In this document: positions 16,084-21,518 of the stretch, piece by piece
How the letters are laid out: every line of letters starts with the position of its first letter
How positions within the stretch are numbered: the stretch's first letter is position 1
DNA from: DAOSEK01 sp035363095
GTDB lineage: Archaea; Nanobdellota; Nanobdellia; Woesearchaeales; UBA119
Assembly: GCA_035363095.1 (NCBI GenBank)
Contig: DAOSEK010000019.1
Span: forward strand, 1 to 21,518
DNA length: 21,518 nucleotides
Direction: 5' to 3'
Position numbers and translations under genes: made by a program
The notes under the pieces: generated by a model
The model's input: the letters and a program-made list of their open reading frames with translations, nothing else
What the model was told of the DNA's origin: nothing
Database searches by the model: none

Positions 16084-16212
16084 GATTTCATGAACTCCTG
16101 ATCATTCGTATACTGTGGTCTTTCAAGCCAAAAGCTTGAATAAACGGATTTATCCAAGGATTAACCTTGACTATTTGCGAGATACCTTGGCATTTATGCC
16201 GAGGTTTTTCAT
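16084..16212 (+). repeat. Dispersed structured repeat, copy C (left hairpins deleted)
   Basis: It begins with AGATTTCATGAACTCCTG and CGTATACTGTGGT, like the left ends of copies B and D, then skips hairpins 1 and 2 and continues at CTTTCAAGCC into the right half. The TTCAAGC/GCTTGAA stem (16122-16128 with 16134-16140) is perfect here; in B and D the same stem is TTCAAGC/GTTTGAA with a G-T pair, so pairing is kept while the bases change. It sits between the HxsB-like and HxsC-position genes, antisense to both. Confidence 0.8.
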
Positions 16213-16216
16213 TTTT
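16185..16216 (+). terminator. Terminator-like hairpin plus T-run at the right end of copy C
   Basis: CCTTGGCAT (16185-16193) pairs with ATGCCGAGG (16196-16204) over 9 bp with one G-T pair, and is followed by TTTTTCATTTTTT. In the element's own direction this looks like an intrinsic terminator. It does not work on the minus-strand operon, where the T-run lies on the wrong side. Confidence 0.45.
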
Positions 16217-16327
16217 TATTGGATACATATTATTTATACTAATACACATTTCATTTAATAAAGTAATTCAATAAAAGCATTAAAAATGATTTTTCAATAA
16301 GTTTTTTTTAAAGGTAATTAGTTAATC

Positions 16328-17749
16328 TTAGTTAAAACTTGGCCATTTTCTTAAGAGTTCTCTTTCTTCTCTGTTAAAAAGTATTTTCTCAAAAAGAGTT
16401 TCAATCATCTCCTTATGTATCATACATCTGAGATTTTTATTTGGTAGATTAACAACCATTGTACCCTCTTTTTTATAGTTTTCTAGTGGGCAGATACCAC
16501 AGTAGATATACCAAGGACAGGCATCACAAGTAAAACCAAGCATACTTGAATTGCATTTCATAACTTGTCTTATCTTATTATTTCTTAAGTCATAAAATGT
16601 ATTATTATGAACATTTCCTAATTTAAAGTCATCTCCTAATGTTCTTGCTTCATCGCAACTATAAATCCCTCCATCGTAATCATATAATATTTGGCCGTCT
16701 ATTGCACCACAAGGGCATGCAAGCTCAGCAAATCCTGGATTTCTGCCCATAAGTAACTTTTGTATCAGTATTGATGAAACTTCTTCTCTTATCTTAATTC
16801 CTTTTCTGTTTAGCTCAAGTATGTAATCCACGATTTTTTTCCATACCTCTACAAATTCTTCTGCGCCATACGCTAGATGATTCCAATTCGCTGTTGCAAA
16901 GCCAAAATCAGTGATATATTTGTATCTAAAACTCGGAAAGCCTAATTTAACATATAAATCAATAATTTCTTTATATCTACTCAAAGAAGCCTTAGTAATA
17001 ACAGGAATGGCAAATACTCTGTTATACTTTTTCTTTGTATCCTCAATAACATTCATAATCATTTCATAACTGCTTCTTTTGGGCTCCAGGGTGAATTTTC
17101 GGTTTAAATCATGAAGGTCTTTTGGTCCGTCTAATGAAAAACAAAGCCCAATCTTGTTCTCTTTAATAAACTGAAGTTTTTCTTCATCAAGCAAAGAGCC
17201 GTTATTTACTATTGCAAAGTCTAAAATCTTATTTGCAACTAAATTTTTTTCCTTTGCATACAATACTACATACTTGATAATATCAAATTTTGCTAAAGGC
17301 TCTCCACCAGTAAACTCAATAACGATGTTTCTAGCAGGTCCTTGGAATATAAAATCTACTACTTTTTTTGCTGTATCTTCACTCATATCAAACCCTTCTG
17401 CATCTTCTGGCTTCCTAAATGCATAACAATATGAGCAAGTATGGTTGCATCTAAGTGTAGGAACAAGTATATGAAGGCTAGTAGAATTAGTAATATCCCA
17501 AAAATAAGTCTCGGCATTTTTTATAAGCTTCTCAGTATTGTTTTTGGTTTTAATCACTAAAGCGTTTTCAAGCTTTTCAAAAAGTTCTTTATCAAGTTTT
17601 GCTAAAACGAATTTCTCATATTCTTCCTTTGTTAAAAGAATCCACCTACCATTATCTGCAGTGAGAAGTATTCCTTTGTCACCATAAGATTTAGTCCTAT
17701 AGTTTATCTCTTTATAATCCTTGTTTATCATGTATTTTGGGCTTTCCAT
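16328..17749 (-). CDS. hxsB: HxsB-like radical SAM/SPASM maturase
   Basis: The 473-residue protein (ATG 17749; a TTG at 17770 would add seven residues) opens with ~90 residues that may be a leader- or partner-recognition region. The radical SAM motif is C101-x3-C105-x2-C108 (TLRCNHTCSYCYA), with GGEP at 148-151 and a FSLDGPKDLHDLNR phrase. A SPASM domain follows: C345 and C347, C365 in YSCDEART, then C408-x2-C411-x5-C417-x2-C420 and a last C442. The LHILVPTLRCNHTC opening, the LDGP-x2-LHD-x-NR stretch and the CDEAR plus C-x2-C-x5-CG-x-CP ending fit the HxsB family as I remember it. It is 39 bases downstream of an HxsD-like gene, matching the hxsD-hxsB order. The presumed reaction is radical modification of a His-x-Ser/Thr repeat protein; the chemistry is unknown. 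Weak SD at either start. Confidence 0.82.
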   Translation of the reverse strand: MESPKYMINKDYKEINYRTKSYGDKGILLTADNGRWILLTKEEYEKFVLAKLDKELFEKLENALVIKTKNNTEKLIKNAETYFWDITNSTSLHILVPTLRCNHTCSYCYAFRKPEDAEGFDMSEDTAKKVVDFIFQGPARNIVIEFTGGEPLAKFDIIKYVVLYAKEKNLVANKILDFAIVNNGSLLDEEKLQFIKENKIGLCFSLDGPKDLHDLNRKFTLEPKRSSYEMIMNVIEDTKKKYNRVFAIPVITKASLSRYKEIIDLYVKLGFPSFRYKYITDFGFATANWNHLAYGAEEFVEVWKKIVDYILELNRKGIKIREEVSSILIQKLLMGRNPGFAELACPCGAIDGQILYDYDGGIYSCDEARTLGDDFKLGNVHNNTFYDLRNNKIRQVMKCNSSMLGFTCDACPWYIYCGICPLENYKKEGTMVVNLPNKNLRCMIHKEMIETLFEKILFNREERELLRKWPSFN

Positions 17750-17788
17750 TTTAATCGTATTTATTTTCAAAGTAATCTAAAAAAATTC

Positions 17789-18172
17789 CTACATACAGCC
17801 TGATAGTTCCCTTCTTTTTCTTTCATTTTGGCAATCTTCGCAATCGCAATTAGGGTCATAATCAACTTGAGGGTCATATTCTTTCTTTGGTGCTTGTAGT
17901 TTTTCTTCTTCTTTCTCTTCCTTTTCACTTACATACCTATATAAAAGCCCATTCATCATATTAAAAAAACTGCCTAAAACCTCTTTTGGGTTTTCTTCTC
18001 CCTTAGGTTCTAAAGAAACACTGATTTTATTTAGGTTATCTTCTTTTTTGTCTAAAAAAATAAAACAACTCTCTAAAAAATTATTTGCGGTCTCAACAAT
18101 AATCTCATAAGGATAAATTGTACTATCCACTTCAAAGGTAACATTTTTCCCTTCAATCTTTGAATTCATCAT
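17789..18172 (-). CDS. hxsD: HxsD-like protein 1 with Cys-rich tail
   Basis: This 127-residue protein has an HxsD-like core (about 12-85): a VDSTIYPYEII strand-helix start, a FIFLD strand, a SVSLEPK strand, and a closing helix with NGLLYRYVSE, comparable with the LLNDYxLRE-type ending of bacterial HxsD. The last 40 residues are charged with a C109-x-C111-x2-C114 cluster and a terminal C126, unlike the short bacterial protein. ATG 18172 (or 18169) is set by a strong GGAGG. It precedes the HxsB-like gene directly. HxsD function is unknown; a peptide-recognition or chaperone role is plausible because it always travels with the radical SAM pair. It is homologous to the two upstream genes. Confidence 0.72.
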   Translation of the reverse strand: MMNSKIEGKNVTFEVDSTIYPYEIIVETANNFLESCFIFLDKKEDNLNKISVSLEPKGEENPKEVLGSFFNMMNGLLYRYVSEKEEKEEEKLQAPKKEYDPQVDYDPNCDCEDCQNERKRRELSGCM

Positions 18173-18180
18173 CTGGTAAT

Positions 18181-18190
18181 CCTCCTCCCC
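18181..18190 (-). promoter_or_regulatory. Strong SD (GGGGAGGAGG) of the HxsD-like gene 1
   Basis: On the minus strand GGGGAGGAGG is followed by ATTACCAG and ATG (18172). It is the best SD in the window and suggests that this protein is made in larger amounts than its neighbours. Confidence 0.7.
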
Positions 18191-18228
18191 ATATCAGTAT
18201 TATATGTTTAGCTTAAACTTAAATTATT

Positions 18229-18744
18229 TTAAATGTCCATATCTGAAAGGTCAATATCCTCAAGTTCACTTTTTATGCTTTTTTTGATCTTTTCATCACT
18301 ATCTTCATTAACATCAAATCTTTTTGAACTATCATCTTGGCTTTTGATTGATTTACTTTGGTTAAAAGTTTCTTTCAAATAATCGTATGGAAAATTTGAA
18401 GCATCCAACAACAAGTTTTTCAAAGGTAGTGTAAGAGCTGATTGAAGCGCGTATAAAGTGTGGTTAGTAACCCTATCTTGGAATTCTTTGGAAAAATCTA
18501 AAAGGTTGTGTGAATCTAGCATATCCCCAAAAATTTTAACTTGAAAATATCCATCAGACCAATCTATTATGAAATAAGCTTGTTCGATTGAACTATAAAT
18601 CGCTGTTAAAATAAATTTAATAGGGAATAAATAAGAGTTTATGCTAATCTGTGAATACTCTATTCCCTCATGAACATGAAACGAAATGTTTCCAAAACTT
18701 TTATTTTTCAATTCATTAATGTTCAATTTATTGCTCTTACTCAT
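18229..18744 (-). CDS. HxsD-like protein 2
   Basis: The 171-residue protein from ATG 18744 has its start within the stop region of the upstream gene (ATGAGTAA, 8-base overlap), typical of translational coupling; a longer ORF from 18801 would overlap by 65 bases and is unlikely. Residues 35-61 align without gaps to residues 15-41 of HxsD-like 1 and 25-51 of HxsD-like 3: a [VI]-[DN]-[SD] start, an aromatic at place 6, a small residue in the helix, and a [FY]-x-x-[LIF]-D ending. The C-terminal ~60 residues are charged and likely disordered (ESDEKIKKSIKSELEDIDLSDMDI region). No Cys or catalytic motif. Likely a non-enzymatic partner subunit. Confidence 0.7.
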   Translation of the reverse strand: MSKSNKLNINELKNKSFGNISFHVHEGIEYSQISINSYLFPIKFILTAIYSSIEQAYFIIDWSDGYFQVKIFGDMLDSHNLLDFSKEFQDRVTNHTLYALQSALTLPLKNLLLDASNFPYDYLKETFNQSKSIKSQDDSSKRFDVNEDSDEKIKKSIKSELEDIDLSDMDI

Positions 18745-19369
18745 TTTCGGTAGACCCATATTTAATTTCCCAAGGTGTAGAAATACCCTCTTCATCATCA
18801 ACTACTACATCCTCAAGCTTATCTGTACTTTTGATTTCAGAAAAATCGCTATCTTTTATTATACTTTTGCGCTCAATCTCTTCAGATAAACCACTTGACT
18901 TAACATTTTCTTTCTTATTTCTATCAATTTTGTTACATCCACAATCATCATCAATACTATCATTAATATCGCTTGGTTTAACTCCATTCAATAAATCTTC
19001 ATATCTTTGTGAAAAGATCGCATTAGGGCAATCTTTGTATTCAAATGAAAAATAACTTTGATAGTTATTAAGAAGCCTTTGTTTCATTCTTCTTGAAAGA
19101 TTTACTTCATATCCTAAAAATCTTAGCATTTGATTTTTTAGCTCTTTGATTATTAAAATCTTGTCCTTTTCTTTATCCAAAATTAGATGTATTATGATCT
19201 TGTGGTCCTCATCGGAATCAAAATAAAAATATCCCACCCCTTGCATCTCATATGTTGCAGCGAGTATTGAAGTTAAGCTATATACCCTATCATCAACTAT
19301 AATATCCACTAATTCCAAATCTGAAGATTCTATTATGTCCATAGCTCCATCCCTTTTTATTCGCCTCAT
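18737..19369 (-). CDS. HxsD-like protein 3, first gene of the Hxs-like operon
   Basis: This 210-residue protein has the HxsD-like core at about 22-95 (IIVDDRVYSLTSILAATYE, then YFYFD and a IIIHLILDKEKDK strand), followed by a region with a DCPNAIF phrase, a DDCGC pair near residue 145 and a long acidic tail. ATG 19369 is chosen because GAGG lies 8 bases upstream; ATG 19342 is an alternative. It overlaps the next gene by 8 bases. It starts the D3-D2-D1-B order. Three different HxsD-like proteins in a row could form a hetero-oligomer or recognise different parts of the substrate. Confidence 0.7.
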   Translation of the reverse strand: MRRIKRDGAMDIIESSDLELVDIIVDDRVYSLTSILAATYEMQGVGYFYFDSDEDHKIIIHLILDKEKDKILIIKELKNQMLRFLGYEVNLSRRMKQRLLNNYQSYFSFEYKDCPNAIFSQRYEDLLNGVKPSDINDSIDDDCGCNKIDRNKKENVKSSGLSEEIERKSIIKDSDFSEIKSTDKLEDVVVDDEEGISTPWEIKYGSTENE

Positions 19370-19434
19370 AAAAACTGCCTCAAAAAATTTCTAGCTTTCA
19401 CCCTAAAATCAAACAACCTTAGGAATTAAACGTT

Positions 19435-19462
19435 GATATAAAAGTATTTCTATTATTAATAG
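19435..19462 (-). promoter_or_regulatory. Putative promoter of the Hxs-like operon
   Basis: On the minus strand CTTTTATATC (19435-19444) is TATA-like, about 66-75 bases before the ATG at 19369, which implies a 5' leader of about 40 bases. Just upstream is a 13-base palindrome CTATTATTAATAG (19450-19462), a possible regulator site. The rest of the 19370-19577 gap is featureless AT-rich DNA. Confidence 0.4.
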
Positions 19463-19577
19463 TTTAAACCTATTAAATGAAATAATTAAATTAATTAAAC
19501 AAAACCGCCAAAACCATACCTCTCTTTAAGATTTTCTTTAGTAAATTATTAGTCTTTTCTAGTGCTTACTTATAGAG

Positions 19578-20729
19578 CTAAATAAATTGAAAAATAGATT
19601 TTATGTAAGCGTATATCCATCCAAGCATAAAAAAAATACTGCCTCTTGATAAAATACATCCTATTGCTGACAAAAATATGATTGGTGCAAAAAATATGGT
19701 TCTAAATACCAGGATTTCTTTGACACCTTTTTTTAAAAGAGTAGTTTTCAATTTGTCTAAATCCTTTTTTTGAATGCCCCTTGAAGGGTCATATTTAATA
19801 ATCGGATTTTCGATTGACTCTTCTAAAAAGAACTTATTGGTAAAGTATTGGTATAACGCAAATATCTTTAGAGGAGGCAAAGATATTTGATCTTTTTGTA
19901 AGCAAGGCATTTGAGCAAGCAAATCCCCCTCTTTAAGGTTTTCAACCTTTTCTTTTCTTGTATTAATATTAAAATTTATATCCACTAAAAACATCCTTAA
20001 CAACACAAATATAAAAAACAACCTCAGCATAAGAACAATTTCATCTATATTTGCATAATTAGGATAATCCAAAATAATTCTTATAATCGCTAAGCAGATA
20101 ATGAGCCATTTAAAAGACAATTTAAATATTTTCTTTAATAACAATATAACTAAGAACAAGAAAACTGCTGTAATGAAAAAATTCCCAGGAATATTGAAAA
20201 GTTGAAAAGACTTTTGTATAAACCAAGACATGGAAAAAACAGCTATCATAGAAACATAAAGTGATTTAAAAGTAAATAGTTTAGTATCAATTTTAAAATC
20301 TTTGATTTTTGTAAACATTATAATAACACATGATATCACAGTAATATCTATTAAAAATGTGAACGGAAAAGGATATGGGCTATATCTTACAAAACTTGCA
20401 GGAATCAAAAATAAGTACGCTGAAAAAAGCTTAGCATCCCCCGGAGGCCAAAGTCCTAAAAACCAGCATGCAATCCCAACAAAAAGTCCAATTAAGAAAT
20501 TTATAGTTTGAGATTTAAATGTTGTAAATAGTATTGAAAAAAAATCTAATCTAAAGTCAATTGTTATTACAAATGAATTTATTAAAATAAATATTAATCC
20601 AAAACCAAGCATTTTTAGAATATCTTTATTATAGATCTTTCCATATCTTAGATCAGATATACTTGTTTTTACTCCAAAAAACAAAAATATAATCCACCAT
20701 CCATAGTTAGCTATAAGTGATAGTATCAT
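19578..20729 (-). CDS. A24 family prepilin/preflagellin peptidase
   Basis: The 383-residue polytopic membrane protein starts at ATG 20729; the longer TTG start at 20747 would overlap the upstream gene by 41 bases. Both catalytic aspartates of the A24 family are visible: D26 in SDLRYGKIYN and D98 in the GDAKL motif (WPPGDAKLFSAY). The N-terminal ~150 residues match FlaK/PibD-type enzymes, which cut class III signal peptides of archaeal pilins, archaellins and some binding proteins on the inner side of the membrane. It is longer than typical FlaK because of extra C-terminal TM segments and a ~70-residue cytoplasmic loop. It is preceded by a one-TM protein whose end overlaps it by 23 bases. No pilin or ATPase gene is in the window, so its substrate may be elsewhere. 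Confidence 0.85.
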   Translation of the reverse strand: MILSLIANYGWWIIFLFFGVKTSISDLRYGKIYNKDILKMLGFGLIFILINSFVITIDFRLDFFSILFTTFKSQTINFLIGLFVGIACWFLGLWPPGDAKLFSAYLFLIPASFVRYSPYPFPFTFLIDITVISCVIIMFTKIKDFKIDTKLFTFKSLYVSMIAVFSMSWFIQKSFQLFNIPGNFFITAVFLFLVILLLKKIFKLSFKWLIICLAIIRIILDYPNYANIDEIVLMLRLFFIFVLLRMFLVDINFNINTRKEKVENLKEGDLLAQMPCLQKDQISLPPLKIFALYQYFTNKFFLEESIENPIIKYDPSRGIQKKDLDKLKTTLLKKGVKEILVFRTIFFAPIIFLSAIGCILSRGSIFFMLGWIYAYIKSIFQFI

Positions 20730-21024
20730 TTTCGCAGTATAACTCAATTTGTCTTTTAAGATGATTTAATGAGAACGGGACCTCAAAGCTCTTAATTTTA
20801 TGGTCATATTTTATTAGCAAAATATCTGAATTCGCCAAATCTATTTTATTTATTATTACCGCTTCACAATCAGAATTAAGCAAATAGTATACATTTATCT
20901 TTGAGGGGCTAAAATAATAAAACAGCCCTGAGATTAAAAGCAATATTGAAAATATTACAATCATAGATATGTTTTCATTAGTAAAGATAATAGATTTCAG
21001 CTTTGATAGTCTGATTTTAGGCAT
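20707..21024 (-). CDS. Small one-TM protein coupled to the prepilin peptidase
   Basis: This 105-residue protein has a basic N-terminus (MPKIRLSKLK), one TM segment at about residues 20-38, and a ~65-residue external domain with two Cys (SDCEAV and LYCEND) that could pair. The topology resembles a pilin-like or accessory membrane protein, but the segment between the N-terminus and the TM (TNENIS) lacks a clear class III processing site of the KKG-QxxxE kind. The ATG at 21024 is used. Its stop lies inside the peptidase gene, so the two are probably co-translated. Family not recognised. Confidence 0.7.
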   Translation of the reverse strand: MPKIRLSKLKSIIFTNENISMIVIFSILLLISGLFYYFSPSKINVYYLLNSDCEAVIINKIDLANSDILLIKYDHKIKSFEVPFSLNHLKRQIELYCENDTITYS

Positions 21025-21060
21025 GGATTTAGGAATCTAATACTATTTAATAATATTATG

Positions 21061-21071
21061 TATTATATATT
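21061..21071 (-). promoter_or_regulatory. TATA-like box before the one-TM/peptidase operon
   Basis: AATATATAATA on the minus strand lies 37-47 bases before the ATG at 21024, a fitting distance for an archaeal promoter with a short leader. The stretch between it and the start is AT-rich without an SD. Confidence 0.45.
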
Positions 21072-21089
21072 CTCAAAATCTTGTTATTT

Positions 21090-21360
21090 AATTTCCTGAA
21101 CTCCTCGCTCATTTGCATACTTAGGTTAATAGAAAAGTATACCTTGTATTTCAAAACGAGGACTTGGTACGCTTTTTTGTAATCAAAAACCTCGCTTTAA
21201 TACAGCGCAGGATTTTATACTACCTACATACCTCGCCCTTAGGTTGAGGTTGTTGATTTTTCAAGCAGAAAGTTTGAATAGACGGATTCACATAACGATT
21301 AACCTCAACTATCTTAAAGGTCCCTTTAAGCATTAAGCATTTATGTAGAGGTTTTTTATT
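21090..21360 (+). repeat. Dispersed structured repeat, copy D (full length, plus orientation)
   Basis: The copy runs from ATTTCCTGAACTCCTCG to GAGGTTTTTTATT. It has the same order of stem-loops as copy B and shares an identical 62-base block (21245-21306). Differences fall partly in stems, with loss of pairing in the inner hairpin of stem 2 (CCTCGCCC against GGTTGAGG, one mismatch and one G-T pair). It lies upstream of the one-TM/peptidase operon in the opposite direction and forms the right boundary of the minus-strand gene block. Confidence 0.9.
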
Positions 21361-21406
21361 TATCAAGAACTTTGATTAGATTACTTTCTTTAAAATTCTT
21401 GATTAA

Positions 21407-21518
21407 AAGATTGGTTTTTTAGTATTTGGAGTTGACATTCAAGTTGACAGGGATAGATTTTTTCACAGTATCTCCGATAGAAAAATGACTCCTCCCAAGT
21501 ACTCGAAAAAAAGCACAT
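21407..21518. other. Possible gene fragment at the right edge, strand undecided
   Basis: Two frames stay open to the window end. On the minus strand 32 residues ending at TAA 21419-21421 include SHFSIGDTVKKSIPVNLN, which reads like a real C-terminus. On the plus strand the frame from 21407 includes VFGVDIQVDRDRFFHSISDR and an internal ATG at 21488. Neither has a recognisable family or a clear ribosome site, so I cannot choose between them. Confidence 0.3.

Noticed and set aside
18745..18801. Upstream start of HxsD-like protein 2 at TTG 18801 or the ATGs at 18798 and 18795
   Set aside because: It would overlap the upstream gene by over 55 bases and adds a segment with no counterpart in the paralogues; ATG 18744 gives an 8-base ATGAGTAA overlap.
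20730..20747. TTG start for the prepilin peptidase
   Set aside because: ATG at 20729 gives a shorter overlap and places the first catalytic Asp at the usual distance from the N-terminus.

Overview
The window looks like AT-rich DNA from an archaeon, most likely one of the small-genome DPANN-type lineages. The signs are TATA-like boxes a short distance upstream of starts, a FlaK/PibD-like A24 prepilin peptidase, a winged-helix/MNT plus HEPN pair of archaeal style, and SD sequences (GGAGG, GGGGAG) at only some genes. The lineage call is an inference; there is no rRNA or tRNA gene to settle it.

Layout. The left edge (1-959, + strand) is the 3' part of a gene whose real frame has no start codon inside the window. 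It encodes 67 uninterrupted His-x-(Ser/Thr/Asn) triplets followed by a domain with 16 cysteines. A 670-bp non-coding stretch follows, with a dispersed structured repeat (copy A) and a separate hairpin-rich segment. Next come a membrane-anchored unknown protein (1630-2643, +), a small unknown protein (2661-3101, -) and repeat copy B. From 3560 to 21024 every gene is on the minus strand. Read in transcription order these are: a 105-aa one-TM protein and an A24 prepilin peptidase; three HxsD-like paralogues, an HxsB-like radical SAM/SPASM protein, and (after repeat copy C) a second radical SAM protein in the place of HxsC; a three-TM protein and a small beta-rich protein; a DUF362/ferredoxin protein, a GT-C type membrane glycosyltransferase, two tandem B12-binding radical SAM paralogues and a SPASM-type radical SAM protein; and finally a winged-helix/MNT-HEPN pair. 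Repeat copy D closes the block at 21090-21360, in inverted orientation to copy B.

Main interpretation. The D-D-D-B-C-like gene set resembles the bacterial His-Xaa-Ser (Hxs) system, in which paired radical SAM enzymes and a small HxsD protein accompany a protein with short His-x-Ser repeats. The same window holds an extreme His-x-Ser/Thr repeat protein, which would be the natural substrate. With five radical SAM enzymes, a glycosyltransferase and a prepilin-type peptidase nearby, this may be an expanded archaeal Hxs-like system that modifies and exports a His-rich, Cys-rich surface protein. The family assignments rest on motif recognition by eye; the functional link is inference.

A second unusual element is a dispersed ~260-bp repeat in four copies (two full-length and inverted, two with internal deletions). 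It has several stem-loops, pairings kept by compensatory or wobble changes between copies, and a hairpin plus T-run at its right end. The two full copies share a 62-bp identical stretch and bracket the minus-strand gene block.
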